DNA of 64,000 nt from Myxocyprinus asiaticus. Taxonomy: Eukaryota > Chordata > Actinopteri > Cypriniformes > Catostomidae. Below, piece after piece: positions 1 to 10,639 of the stretch (position 1 is the stretch's first letter; each line of letters starts with the position of its first letter). Position numbers and translations under genes: made by a program. The DNA lies in NCBI RefSeq assembly GCF_019703515.2, contig NC_059358.1:45952594-46016593 (forward strand). The letters are read 5' to 3'. A model generated the notes under the pieces. That model searched no databases. It worked only from the letters and a program-made list of their open reading frames with translations, and was not told the DNA's origin.

Positions 1-531
1 ACTCGCATATATCATCGAAGGAATGAGCATTACACCGAGGCCTGTACTCTGGAGGGGGATCGATTTGGAGATGGAGGGTACGTCATGGTCTGGGGCGGTG
101 TGTCACAGCATCATCGGACTGAGCTTGTTGTCGTTGCAGGCAATCTCAATGCTGTGCGTTACAGGGAAGACATCCTCCTCCCTCATGTGGTACCCTTCCT
201 GCAGGCTCATCCTGATATGACCCTCCAGCATGACAATGTCACCAGCCATACTGCTCATTCTATGCATGATTTCTTGCAAGACAGGAATGTCAGTGTTCTG
301 CCATGGCCAGCGAAGAGCCCGGATCTCAATCCCATTGAGCACATCTGGGACCTGTTGGATCGGAGGGTGAGGGCTAGGGCCATTCCCCCCTGAAATTTCC
401 AGGAACTTGCAAGTGCCTTGGTGGAAGAGTGGGGTAACATCTCACAGCAAGAACTGGTAAATCTGGTGCAGTCCATGAGGAGGAGATGCACTGCAGTACT
501 TAATGCAGCTGGTGGCCACACCAGATACTGA
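1..531 (+). pseudogene. Tc1-like transposase, C-terminal part, nonsense mutation
   Basis: This is the C-terminal half of a DD34E transposase, which cuts and pastes the element at TA sites. Reading frame 1 is open from base 1 to a TGA at 391-393. The same frame then continues, still family-like, to a final TGA at 529-531. Visible motifs are MVWGGVSQHH, the second catalytic Asp in TLQHDN, and the third acidic residue in SPDLNPIEHIWD. The in-frame stop sits just after RARAIPP, where related copies have Arg, so it fits a CpG-type CGA to TGA decay. The helix-turn-helix region and first catalytic Asp lie beyond the window edge. The copy is inactive as it stands. Confidence 0.9.
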
Positions 532-707
532 CTGTTACTTGTGATTTTGACCCCCACTTTGTTCAGGGACACATTATTCCATTTCTGTTACTCACATGTC
601 TAGTTTATGTCTTAGTTGTTGAATCTTTTTATGTTCATACAAATATTTACACATGTTAAGTTTGCTGAAAATAAAAGCAGTTGAAAGTGAGGTTTCTTTT
701 TCTGCAG

Positions 708-715
<8 letters not shown>
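1..715 (+). mobile_element. Tc1/mariner-type DNA transposon, 3' part (copy 1)
   Basis: The window opens inside the element. After the transposase frame, a non-coding right end runs to a terminal inverted repeat that finishes near 713 in a GAGTTTATA-like end, where TA microsatellite DNA starts; Tc1 elements insert at TA. The same terminal sequence, inverted, bounds the copies at 21,716 and 24,511, so all three belong to one family. The left half lies outside the window. Confidence 0.9.
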
Positions 716-760
<45 letters not shown>

Positions 761-785
761 TTGTGTGTGTGTGTGTGTGTGTGTT
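704..785. repeat. (TA)n(TG)n microsatellite
   Basis: About 36 bases of alternating TA are followed by a TG-rich run. It directly abuts the end of Tc1 copy 1. Confidence 0.98.
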
Positions 786-800
786 GATTTGAGGTAAAAA

Positions 801-1463
801 GGGATAGTTCACTCAAAGAAAAAAAAAAACATAATTTTCTCACTCTCAGGCTATCCCAGATATGTATGACTTTCTTTCTTCTGCAGAACACAAATGAAGA
901 TTTTTAGAAGCTTAGTAGGTCTATGCAATGCAAATGAATGGTGACCAGAACTCAGAAGGTCAACATCACATAAAGGTATCATAAAAGTAATCCATAAGTT
1001 AAATCCATGTCTTCTGAAGTGATATGATAGGTGTGGCTAAGAAACAGATCAATATTTAAGTCTTTTTTTTTAAATGCAAATTTACACTTTCACTTCCACA
1101 TTCTGGTGTGGAAGTCACTTTCACATTAGGCCACCTACTGGTTGGGGCTGGTCAAAGGTGGAGATTTATAGTAAAAAATGGTTTCAATATTGATCTGTTT
1201 CTCACCCACACTGATCATATCGCTTCAGAAGACATTGATGAAACCACTGGAGCCTTATGGATTCATTTATTGATCCCTATATGTGCTTTTTGGACCCTCT
1301 GAGTTCTGGTCACCATTAACTTTCATAGTGAGGATTAACAGAGCTGAAGTACTCTTCAAAAAATCTTCATTTGTATTCTGCAGAAGAAAGTCATACACAT
1401 CTGAGATGGCATGAGGGTGAGTAAATGATGAGAGAATTAAATTTTTGTGTGAACTAATTCTCT
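801..1463. mobile_element. Foldback MITE (Angel-like), two long inverted arms
   Basis: Arms 801-1,060 and 1,190-1,463 are imperfect reverse complements. Both carry the GGGATAGTTCAC-type end, the CATACA(C/T)ATCTGGGAT and TCTGCAGAACACAAATG blocks, and the CTTCTGAAGTGATATGAT block. They are separated by a roughly 130-bp spacer that holds a small hairpin around 1,095-1,115. Single-arm relatives recur at 36,635, 42,410, 45,020 and 55,540. The sequence resembles the teleost MITEs known as Angel; the family name is from memory. It has no coding capacity. Confidence 0.75.
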
Positions 1464-1474
1464 TCCTAACAAAA

Positions 1475-2457
1475 CAGACGAACTACATCTCCTCACCTGC
1501 ACAAACAAGGACTTTTCAACTTATACTGCCTTGTGCTTCACAGAAACCTGCCTGAGTGAAGCCATTCCAGACAGTGCATTACATCTGCCGGGCTTTCAGC
1601 TGTTCAGAGTGGATTGCATCGCGGAGATAACGGGGAAAACGAGAGGTGGTGGAACATGCTTTTACATCAATGAAAGTTGGTGTACAGATGTAACAACGTT
1701 AAAGCGTTTGCCGTCCTAATTTGAAAGCGCTCTTTATTAACTGTAAGCCTTTCTACTCGCTGCGGGAGTTTTCCTCGTTTATTCTGGTGAGTGTGTATAT
1801 CGTGCCAAACGCGTGTTTGAATGCGCCGCTGCAACTGCTGGCTGATCAAATCACAGACACAGAACAACAATACCCAGACTCAGTTATTATAAGTTTTAAG
1901 CTAACGACCCTGCATCAGTGTGGAGTGGCATAAAACAACTCACAAAATACAGGACTCCTACCCCCAACCCTGTAGGGAACCAACAACTGGCTGACGACCT
2001 GAATGTGTTCTACTGCAGATTTGAAAGGCCCAATCTCACTCCCCACACCCACTCTGACCTTCACTTCACACAAACACCAACACCTAATGCTCAATCATTA
2101 TTCCTGTCCCAAAGAAACAAAAAATCACAGGACTAAATGATTACAGACCTGTCGCCCTGACGTCTGTGGTCATGAAATCATTTGAGAGACTGGTGTTGGC
2201 CCACCTGAAGAACATCACTGGACCCTTTCTAGATCCCCTTCAATTTGCTTATTGAGCAAACAGGTCTGTGGATGATGCAGGCAACATGGGATTGCATCAT
2301 AACCTGCAACATCTGGACAGACTAGGGACATATGCAAAGATTCTTTTTGTGGACTTCAGTTCGGCTATCAACACCATCATCCCAGCTATACTCCAGAATA
2401 AATTACACCAACTCTCTGTTCCCATGTCTATCTGTCAGTGGATTACCAGCTTTCTGT
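1475..2457 (+). pseudogene. LINE (L2/CR1/Rex-like) 5' part: endonuclease and RT remnants
   Basis: This is a decayed non-LTR retrotransposon polyprotein. A frame at 1,531-1,716 matches the apurinic-endonuclease start region (CFTETCLSEAIPDSALHLPG). Further fragments read NQQLADDLNVFYCRF near 1,980 and [19 protein letters not shown] near 2,135. FVDFSSAINTIIP near 2,350 belongs to the RT palm. At least three frame changes, several stops and internal deletions relative to the family are visible. The homologous text stops at 2,457 in the middle of the RT and resumes at 17,913, because an LTR element interrupts it. It cannot be functional. Confidence 0.85.
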
Positions 2458-2860
2458 TGTAGAATATTTTTATCAAGTTGAGTATAAATTAATCAAGTAT
2501 AATCAATGTTAATATAGCCATTTTATTTACAATTATTTCTGATGGTCAAGCATGAATCTTAGTGTGTGTGTGGAGAAGCCTGTGTAGGAAAGGAATGTGC
2601 TCACATATAGTAAACTGCTCTCATGACTGCTGAGAAAATATATGTTGAGGTTCCTCCACATGTGTCTCCTGTCCACTTCTTAAAATAAACAGATTGGAGT
2701 CAAAGAATAGGAATGGTGACATGTATGGAATGCATTGGCTACTCCTTGGTAGATGATATGTATATAAGCAGGTGCAAACCAAGTTGTTGTAGTTGTTGTG
2801 CTGGGAACAACTCAGCATTTTTTTTTTATCTCCGATAATGAAGTCTATCTTCTGGCATCA
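2458..2860 (+). repeat. 5' LTR of the LTR retroelement
   Basis: It is 403 bp, beginning TGTAGAATATTTTTATC and ending TCTGGCATCA. A TATA-like box lies at 2,759-2,766 ahead of AAGCAGGTG. The poly(A) signal position reads AATGAA here but AATAAA in the 3' LTR. The two LTRs differ mainly by short indels (about 11 and 4 bp near 2,525-2,565) and few substitutions, so the insertion is fairly recent. Confidence 0.88.
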
Positions 2861-3241
2861 AAACCCCAAGACTTCAAGGGTGATGTTTCACAGAGGTGGC
2901 AGAAGCCACAACATATTGGCGACAAGGATGGGATTGGAAGGTGCAGAAGGGTGAAAAATCACAGCGGGCGGACTAGACAGGCAACACAAAAGCAGGTGGC
3001 CACCAAAGGGGTAAGCATTTTTGCTTATAATTAATTTGTGTTGCTTGCCAGAGTTTGCCTGTGGTGGTAAGGACACTCAAAAAGCTTTTCCAAATTTAAA
3101 GAACATAAAGGGTTTTGATTCCATTAGAAATAATTGCATGCAATGATCTGTTTTTTCTGTTAAGAGGCCTAGATGAATAAAAATAGTTGCGTAGATAAAG
3201 TTTAAGGAAGCCCTAGGAAAAGCCCTGTGGGAAGTCGTCAT
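2861..3241 (+). other. Retroelement leader between the LTR and the DIRS insertion
   Basis: This is non-coding leader sequence. A stretch near 2,911-2,935 (TTGGCGACAAGGATGGGAT) resembles the primer-binding-site region of some fish LTR elements, but it starts about 50 bp after the LTR, so I do not call the primer. The leader stops where the DIRS terminal repeat begins. Confidence 0.5.
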
Positions 3242-3445
3242 GGTTACTTGTGTAACCTCCATTCCCTGATGGAGGGAACGAGACGTTGTGTCGATGTAGT
3301 GACACTAGGGGTCACTCTTGGGAGCCCGAGACACCCCTGGTCTTTGATAAAAGGCCAATGAAAATTGGCGAGTGGTATTTGCATGCCACTCCCCCAGACA
3401 TACGGGTATAAAAGGAGCTGTTATGCAACCACTCATTCAGGTTTT
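3242..3445 (+). repeat. DIRS left inverted terminal repeat
   Basis: It begins GGTTACTTGTGTAACCTCC and contains the shared GTCGATGTAGTGACACTAGG, ATTTGCATGCCACTCCC and GGTATAAAAGGAGCT blocks. The outermost 50 bp (3,241-3,290) are repeated inverted at 3,511-3,560. Confidence 0.9.
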
Positions 3446-3510
3446 ATGCTGAGGAGCCGATATATGGTCTGGCCATTTCAGAGAGTAGTTCAGCATTGTG
3501 GCAGGAGGGA

Positions 3511-3625
3511 CACAACGTCTCGTTCCCTCCATCAGGGAACGGAGGTTACACAAGTAACCAGGACATTCCCTATCTGTCACTCCCTCGACGTTGTGTCGAT
3601 GTAGTGACACTAGGGGTCCCTATAC
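3511..3625. repeat. DIRS internal complementary region (circle-junction image)
   Basis: Bases 3,511-3,560 are the reverse complement of the extreme left end (3,241-3,290, about one mismatch). Bases 3,566-3,620 match the inverted extreme right end (about 10,800-10,852). The two ends are thus joined head to tail with about 5 bp between. This is the arrangement DIRS elements are thought to use as a template for completing their ends through a circular intermediate. Confidence 0.85.
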
Positions 3626-4397
3626 GAAACGCCACAATTGGCTGAACTGTGTTACATGAACTGACGGTGTGTGGTGGGCAGACTACTGTGTGCCTCATAG
3701 CCAGCACACCAGGTCGACACATAACCTCCCCCACCATAGTTATGAGTGTCGAACGGCCCTTTGGGGACAAGTCGACTACCCAAAAGATAGAGACAGGCTT
3801 AACCCAGTTGTGGCCTCTTTTCCCTTTCTCTTTTTCCACTCCCTAAAAAAGAAAGCGGATTATCCAACTGGGCCGCCAGGTCTAGTCGGGGGGTGTCCCT
3901 CCCAAGGGGAAGACACCGCGGAGACCACACCTCACCCAAAGAAGGGGGGGATATTTAAGTGGAAAAATACGTCACATGGTCTTTCCGACCATGTGGAGAG
4001 TCTTCAAGGTTGATCCTACCCAATGGGGGAGGAGTTACTACAAACATGGAGACTGGGGCAGAGGGACTCTGCCCTAGGAAGACGCAGTTTGCCAACAGGG
4101 AAACGAACTAGCGGAAGATATATATCGCATGGGGTTAGCCTTACAGGGAACCGCCACATTCGGAGCACCTACCCCAGAACAGGAATCTTAGTTTGCATGT
4201 GTACTGGGCCGGCAGCGAGTCTCTCCGAAAACGCGACTGCCACAGGGTTCGGAGGAAGTCAACCAGGGAACAAAGTTTGTGAACACTACTGGGAATTAAT
4301 GGTGCACGTCTTCAGCTCAAAAGGAGGTGGAAGGCGCTATGTGCAGGCGATACACTTGGCCAGCTGTCCTGGGCTTATCCGCTTGTGTTGTGTGCCA
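3626..4397 (-). other. DIRS 3' internal region, no gene
   Basis: This lies between the recombinase pseudogene and the internal complementary region. It is fairly GC-rich, with short open frames on both strands, including 150 codons on the + strand at 4,023-4,472. None resembles a known protein, and they run antisense to the element. Confidence 0.6.
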
Positions 4398-5579
4398 CTA
4401 CCTGGGACGAAACCGGTTCCACCCGGAGGTTGTGGGTGTTGCCCAGCCCGCTGCTCTGCAAATGTCTGTTAGAGAGGCACCTCTGGCCAGGGCCCAGGAA
4501 GCCGCTACACCCCTGGTAGAATGGGCTCGTAACCCTACCGGGAGCAGCATGTCCTGGGTGAGATATGCCATAGTTATGACATCAATGAGCCAGTGGGAGA
4601 TCCTCTGCTTGGAGACAGTGCTTCCTTTCCACTGTGCACCAAAGAAGACAAAGAGCTGCTCAGAGATTCTAAAGCTCTGCGTGCGATCCAAATAGATGCG
4701 TAAAGCGTGCACCAGACACAGCAACGACAGGGCTGGGTCTGCCTCCTCCTGAGGCAGCACTTGCAGGTTCACCACCTGGTCCCTAAAAGGGGTGGTGGGA
4801 ACCTTGGGCACATAGCCCGGTCGGGGTCTCAGGATCACGTAAGTGTAACCCAGACCGAACTCCAGGCATGTTTCGCTGACAGAGAACGTTTGCAGATCAC
4901 CTACCCTCTTGATGGAAGTGAGTGCAGTCAGGAGGGCAGTCTTCAAGGAGAGAGCCTTAACCTTGGCTGACTGCAAAGGCTCAAAGGGGGCTCTCTGTAG
5001 ACCCTGAAGAAATACAGAGAGGTCCCATGAGGGAACGAGGCGCAGTCTGGAGGGATTCAGCCTCCTGGCGCCTCTTAGGAACCTGATGATCAGGTTGTGC
5101 TTCCCTAAGGACTTACGGTCGACTGCTTCGTGGTGTGCTGCTATGGCGGCAACGTACACCTTCAAGGTGGAAGGGGACAGCCTCCCTTCCAACCTCTCCT
5201 GCAGGAAGGAAAGCACTGATCTGACTGCACATCTCTGGGGTTCTTCGCGTCAGGAAGAAAACCACTTAGCGAACAGACGCCACTTAAAAGCATACAGACA
5301 CCTCGTAGAGGGGGCCCTAGCCTGAGTGATCGTGTCTACCACTGCGGGTGGTAGACCACTTAGGTCTTCCGCGTCCTGTCCAGGGGCCAGACATGGAGAT
5401 TCCAGAGGTCTGGGCGCGGGTGCCAGAGGGTGCCCTATCACTGAGAAAGAAGGTCCTTCCTCAGGGTAATTCACCAGGGGGGAGCTGTCGCGAGGAGCGT
5501 GAGGTCCGAGAGCCACGTCTGGGTGGGCCAGTAGGGTGCTACCAGGACGACCTGCTCCTCGTCCTCTCTGACCTTGCAC
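4398..5579 (-). pseudogene. DIRS tyrosine recombinase, catalytic Tyr segment deleted
   Basis: This is the recombinase that would integrate the DIRS circle by site-specific strand exchange. The frame from 5,579 down to 4,398 has one internal stop at about 5,247-5,249, after KWRLFAKWFSS. The N-terminal core-binding part (SPSTLKVYVAAIAAHH) and the catalytic part (TSIKRVGDLQTFSVS, then RAHSTRG with the H-x-x-R pair at about 4,512-4,523) are recognisable. After CRAAGWATP at about 4,430-4,445 the family continues with a short segment carrying the nucleophilic Tyr and then NLRVEPV. Here that segment is missing and the frame shifts to SGWNRFRPR and a stop. Both lesions are disabling. Family identity is confident; the deletion is judged against the family from memory. 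Confidence 0.9.
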
Positions 5580-6457
5580 AGGGTTTGTGCAAGCAGACTC
5601 ACTGGGGGAAATGCATATTTGTGTAGGCCAGGGGGCCAGCTGTGTGTCAGGGTGTCTATGCCGAGGGGAGCCTCAGTGAGGGTGTAACAGAGCAGGCAGT
5701 TGGAATATTCTTGGGAGGCGAAAAGGTCCACCTGTAACCGTCCTAATCGACTCCAAATCAGCTGGACCACCTGAGGGTGGAGTCTCCACTCTCCCCTGAG
5801 GGTAACCCGCTGTGAAAGCACGTCTGCTGTAGTGTTGAGGTTGCCCGGGATGTGAGTGGCTCACAGCGACTTGAAGTGCTGCTGACTCCAGAGGAGGAGA
5901 CGGCAGGCGAGTTGTGACATACAACGAGAGCGCAGACCGCCTTGGCGGTTGACATATGCTACCATTGCCATGTTGTCTGTCCGAACTAACACGTGCTTGC
6001 CCTGGATCAATGGCCAGAACCTCCGCAGGGCGAGCAGAATTGCCAACAACTTGAGGCAGTTGATGTGCCAATGCAGTCGCGGACCCGTCCAGAGGCCGGC
6101 GGCTGCGTGCCCGATGCAAACAGCGCCCCAGCCCATTTTTGAGGCATATGTCGTGACCACGATGCACCTGGAGACCAGTTCTAAAGGAACACCTGCCCGT
6201 AGAAACGAGAGGTCGGTCCAAGGGCTGAAAAGATGGTGACAGACTGACATGATGGCCACACGATGTGTCACGTGGCGCCATGCCCATCTTGGGACTCGAG
6301 TCTGGAGCCAGTGCTGAAGCGGCCTCATATGCATCAACCGAGTGGGGTGGCCACCGCCGAGGACGCCGTATGCCCCAGGAGCCTCTGATAAATTTTCAGT
6401 GGAACCGCTGTTTTCTGTTTGAACACCTTCAAACAGGCCAGTACTGACTGGGCGCAT
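5471..6457 (-). pseudogene. DIRS RNase H and post-RNase H region, catalytic residues changed
   Basis: The RNase H part would degrade RNA in the RNA-DNA hybrid. A frame of 198 codons (6,457-5,861) reads HMRPLQHWLQTRVPRWAW, VVTTYASKMGWGAV, HINCLKLLAILLALR and VLVRTDNMAMVAYVN. The family has Asp in TTDASK and Glu in CLELLA; here they are Tyr (codon 6,146-6,148) and Lys (codon 6,050-6,052), while the Asp in RTDN is kept. A second frame (5,821-5,471) continues with GEWRLHPQVVQLIW and KYAFPPVSLLAQTLCKV, the linker before the recombinase. The two frames are joined by a frameshift or stop near 5,860. RNase H is expected to be inactive. Confidence 0.87.
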
Positions 6458-6496
6458 TCGTTCATAAGGTGTGCCGTCAAGGAGACTGAGTCCAAC

Positions 6497-7524
6497 TGTT
6501 GGGCCTCATGTATTCAGATAGAAGACAAAGGCAGGCCTAATACAGTCGTAAAAACCTAACTCAAGCCCCCACATTCCAAGTCGTAAATGATACTGATAAA
6601 AATTACGCCAAAATCAAACAAAGGGAGTCCAAAACAGACTACAAATCCATGAAGCCTTGCTCACTAAAGGATCGATCTCTCAACTCCTATTGGATGAGGC
6701 ACACAACAGAACATCCCTCAAACATGACATCATCAGGAGTTGAAATACCTCTGAAATGTTTCGTGAGTTGCTTCCAGCGACTTTGTTTACCGAATATAGA
6801 CGTAGCTTTTTTTGCTGCTCTCCGGTGCAACCTCGTGGCACAAGGAAGTAATGTCCGACTTGAAACTGTAACCATACAATCTCCATCTCGCTGGACGAGT
6901 TGAGATTACTCTATGTTCAACCAAACACTCTAACGGATCCGAAGGAGACCACCGAGCAATTCGCATCTTCATCCGTTTGCCTACAGAAGTGAAGAGATTA
7001 AAGATTTCTCTTCCATCTTCAATCAAGTTGACATTTCTGAGTTCTCCGCCAGCCCGCCGAGAATCAACAGCCATACCGCCCGCCGACAGAGCGAGGAAAT
7101 GGCCTCCCGTCATCACCCGAGCCTCAAGGAACCGGTTCAAAGTTAAAGGACGGAGGAAAACACATTCTACCTGTGTCCTCATGAGATTCAAGTAAGAGGT
7201 TACGTCTGGGCAGAGATAGAATATTATAGTGTGTTATTCTTGTGTTTCAAGGTTTTTGCTTGTACAGTTTAAGGACCGCCATGTCCGCTCATTATTAATA
7301 CTCAGGGTATTAATTATCACAAATTTGTTTTGCTGTATTGTGGTCCAACCAAATTGGATTGTGCAATTTCGCCATTGCGGGTGAGACAGAAACTGAGTTC
7401 ATCCATTAAAGAGTCAAATAACGCGGACTTTTACGAGCCCCGCTCGTAAAACCGCGTCTCTGAGTGATGAACACAGCTGCTTTCTCTCCCGCTATTGTGA
7501 AATCAGCTTTAGGGCTGTCACTTA

Positions 7525-7582
<58 letters not shown>

Positions 7583-8372
7583 TAATCAAACACACACACA
7601 CTGTCACACACACACACCTTATGTGTTATAGGATTATTTTGATTTCCATATCTAATCATATCACTGTTTAGTTTGTAGTTGTAAGTCGGAAGTTTATTGA
7701 CTGCATTGTATTAATTATTAATTGATATTACTGCATAAATAAACTTTGTTTATATTACAAAGAGAGGTGTTTTGGTTTGTTTTGCATACACCTGTGTCAT
7801 GCTGACGGAATGTCAGTGCTCGGATTCAAACCTTCATTCATTGTTTTTTTTTCCCGAAAATCGATATTCTTCGGATGTCGATTTTCCTAAGAAAACAATC
7901 TAATATTGAGACTGTTTTACTATTCGGCTATTAGTCCCTGATTTCAGGGTGGTGCCCCGTCAATGTTAATCCTTATTAATATTCTATTGATTTTTGATAA
8001 TTGATAATTATTTGATGATTGAATTTGAATGATCAATAAGCTAGTATTAATTTTAATTAATGTTTCATTGATGTTAACAATTAACGATTATCTTTGATAA
8101 CTGTTGATTTAAAGGATTTAAAAAAGCTAACATTGATTCTCATCAATGTTCTATTGATTTTAATAATTAATAACTATCTTTGATTATTATTAATTATTGC
8201 TAATAACCAAACTTGCTCCTAAACGTAGCACACTACATTTACTGGAGCCCCATATGAGTTTTTAATGAGTTAGATCCAATTAATTAATTTAAATATTAAT
8301 TAATAACTACAGAAATAATTATTAATTATTTCTGATAGTAACACTGATCTAAACAACCAGTAAAGCCCTACA
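6497..8372. mobile_element. Solo-LTR-like insertion in the DIRS RT gene, 4-bp target duplication
   Basis: The insertion is 1,876 bp, beginning TGTTGGGCC and ending CCCTACA. CAAC directly flanks it on both sides (6,493-6,496 and 8,373-8,376), and the DIRS RT frame resumes across the gap. TG...CA ends with a 4-bp duplication fit an LTR. It contains a (TC)n run (about 7,529-7,580) and an AATAAA signal near 7,738. A very AT-rich, degenerate tandem block spans 7,965-8,210. Two similar strings, TGGTGCCCCGT near 7,952 and TGGAGCCCCAT near 8,243, look like primer-site remnants, so it may be more than a plain LTR. No protein is recognisable. Confidence 0.7.
7529..7580. repeat. (TC)n microsatellite
   Basis: About 50 bases of uninterrupted TC dinucleotide, inside the solo-LTR-like insertion. 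Confidence 0.98.
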
Positions 8373-8376
8373 CAAC

Positions 8377-9237
8377 TCCAAACCGAGAAAGAGATGCTCT
8401 GAACCGGGAGGAGCTTGCTCTTTTCCCAGTTGACCCGAAGCCCTAGTCGGCTGAGGTGTGAGAGCACCAGGTCCCTGTGTGCGCACAACATGTCTCGAGA
8501 GTGAGCTAAGATTAGCCAGTCATCGCTCCCTTAACGGGGCAAGGGCAGCCTCTGCGATCTTCGTAAAGACGCGAGGAGACAGGGACAGGCCGAAAGGGAG
8601 GACTTTGTACTGATACACCTGTCCCTCAAATGCAAACCGCAGGAAGGGTCTGTGTCGAGGAAGGATCGAGACGTGGAAGTACGCATCCTTCAGGTCTACC
8701 GCCACGAACCAATCTTGATGCCGGACGCTCGCCAGAATGCATTTTTACGTCAGCATCTTGAACGGGAGTCTGTGTAAAGCCCGGTTCAATACTCGCAGGT
8801 CCAAAATTGGCCGCAACCCAACGCCTTTTTTCGTAGGGGCTGTAAAACCCTTTCTTCATCTCGGCTGGAGGGACAGGTTCTATCGCACCCTTCCGTAGTA
8901 GGGTAGCGATCTCCGCGTGCAAGGTGGCAGCGTTTTCGCTCTTGACCAAGGTGAAGTGAATACCGCTGAACCTGGGCGGGTGCCTGGCGAACTGAATCGC
9001 ATAGCCGAGTCGGACGGTCTGGGTCAGCCATCGCGACGGATTGGAAAGCGTGAGCCACGCGTCCAAGTTCCGCGCAAGGGGGACCAAGGGGACAATGTCG
9101 TCAGACGTACCGGCAGGTGGGGCCTCGCGGCGGGGTGGAGCTCGAGGTGCCACACCACGTCGTGGCCGTGCTGAGTTTAGGGACATCAAAGCACTTACCT
9201 GGCTCCTTGTGACCACCCTCGGAACAGGGGGCAGCAA
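8377..9237 (-). pseudogene. DIRS reverse transcriptase, YLDD box deleted
   Basis: This is the RT domain, which would copy the element RNA. Read right to left, a frame of 203 codons (9,237-8,626) carries VRLGYAIQFARHPPRFSG and PPAEMKKGFYSPYEKRRW; after that point it leaves the family frame. Frame 8,705-8,520 resumes with VDLKDAYFHVSI and VLPFGLSLSPRVFTKIAE. It then hits a TGA at 8,520-8,522, exactly where about nine residues including YLDD should sit. Frame 8,491-8,380 continues with MLCAHRDLVLSHLSRLGLR and KSKLLPVQSISF. The remainder resumes left of the 6,497-8,372 insertion. At least one frameshift, the loss of the catalytic Asp pair and the insertion make it inactive. Confidence 0.88.
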
Positions 9238-9420
9238 GGAACCATGTCTTGTCGGCCTCGCCCATCTCGACCAGGTTGAGCCAAAGATGGCGCTCCTGGA
9301 CCACTAGTGTGGCCATCATCTGCCCGAGAGACCACACCATGACCTTCGTCGCTCTGATGCAGGAACTGCCAAGCGCAGTTCCTGCATCAAATCTGGGGCA
9401 GAACTACCCTCGTGCAGTTC

Positions 9421-10413
9421 TTACAACGCCTTGGCTTGGTGGACCTGCAGGAGAGCCATGGCGTGCAGGGCAGAGGCGGCTTGTCCAGCAGCGCTGTAGG
9501 CTTTAGCTGTCAGGGACAACGTGAGCCTACAGGGTTTGGATGGGAGCTTAGGGCGTCTGCGCCAGGTGGCGGCGCTCTGCGGGCATAGGTGCACCGCGAG
9601 CGCCTTATCCACCGGGGGAATCGCCATATAGCCCCTGGCCACCCCGCCATCGAGGGTAGTGAGAGCGGGGGAACTGCAGAATCGGGGCCGGGCAGTAAAA
9701 GGTGCCTCCCACGACTTCGTCAGCTCCTCGTGCACTTCCGGGAACAATGGCACTGGAGCGGGGCGTGGCTGCTTTGAGTGGCGCCACGAGCCCAGGAACC
9801 AATCATCAAGCCACAAGGGTTCAGGGGAGAGCAGAGGGTTCCACTCTAACCCAACACTCGTGGCCGCCCGGGAAAGCATGTCCATCATTTCAGCATCGGC
9901 CTGTGACTGGGTAATCGTCCCCGAAGGGGGAAGCCCTGCTGAAGCTTCTGCGTCCGACTGGACAAGCCCACTCTCCGATGCTGCACTAGAGAGCTCATCA
10001 TCTTCGCGGGCTCCGAACAAGAAGACAGACTCGCCATGAGATGAGCCGGCGAACTCATCCAGAAGCCCGATTGGGGCAGATGAGCGTGCTGGGGAATGGG
10101 AGGTCCGCGGGGGGATACCCGGCGGAGACGATCCCATTGGGGTCCTCAAATCGCCCCCAGTGCTAGCCACACTGGCCTCATACCCGTAGGTAGAAGGACC
10201 GAGGCGGGGAGCCGCTGGGGTGGCTTGCTTTCTTATGAAAGCAAGCCACGACTGCAACGTTACCATGGTCATGTTCTCGCAGTGAGAACATGAACCATCC
10301 ACAAACGCTGCCTCCATGTGGGTCGCGCCCAGACACGAAAGACAGCGATCATGACCATCCGAAGTTGAGAGATAACGACTGCAACCAGGAATTATACACA
10401 ATCGGAAAGGCAT
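9421..10413 (-). CDS. DIRS Gag-like protein (ORF1), 330 aa
   Basis: This is the structural protein of the DIRS element, thought to package element RNA in cytoplasmic particles. The frame is open for 330 codons from ATG at 10,413. The N terminus has a Cys/His cluster (CIIPGCSRYLSTSDGHDRC, then CLGATHMEAAF and CSHCENM), characteristic of DIRS ORF1 and probably zinc-binding. A Ser/Pro-rich linker and an acidic stretch follow. The C-terminal half (DWFLGSWRHSKQPRPAP; AIPPVDKALAVHLCP) matches the conserved DIRS Gag core. It is the only intact frame of this copy. The leader from the right terminal repeat lies immediately upstream. The ORF may still be expressed, but no functional RT is available from this copy. 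Confidence 0.85.
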   Translation of the reverse strand: MPFRLCIIPGCSRYLSTSDGHDRCLSCLGATHMEAAFVDGSCSHCENMTMVTLQSWLAFIRKQATPAAPRLGPSTYGYEASVASTGGDLRTPMGSSPPGIPPRTSHSPARSSAPIGLLDEFAGSSHGESVFLFGAREDDELSSAASESGLVQSDAEASAGLPPSGTITQSQADAEMMDMLSRAATSVGLEWNPLLSPEPLWLDDWFLGSWRHSKQPRPAPVPLFPEVHEELTKSWEAPFTARPRFCSSPALTTLDGGVARGYMAIPPVDKALAVHLCPQSAATWRRRPKLPSKPCRLTLSLTAKAYSAAGQAASALHAMALLQVHQAKAL

Positions 10414-10639
10414 CTTTAAAAAGACGCGTCTTTAAAAAGATGTTCCGTGTGTGCCGCTCTTTTAGAGAAATATATACTCTTTTAGAGGAGGAAAAGCTCT
10501 TTCAGAAAATATACTCTCTTGTTTTTCTGCCGAAGCGCCCAGGGGCGTTCTCTGCAGTGCACCAGTGCAGAGAAGGGAGAAGCCGCTGAAATGCGCCGTC
10601 AGATCCAGCAGAGGTGAATGAACAGTAGTATTCAGCTCA

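Noticed and set aside
592..891. 99-codon - strand frame with His-Thr and Ile-Tyr repeats
   Set aside because: It is the translation of the TG/TA microsatellite joined to transposon end sequence.
4023..4472. 150-codon + strand frame
   Set aside because: It lies antisense to the DIRS recombinase end and has no recognisable domain; low stop density comes from GC content.
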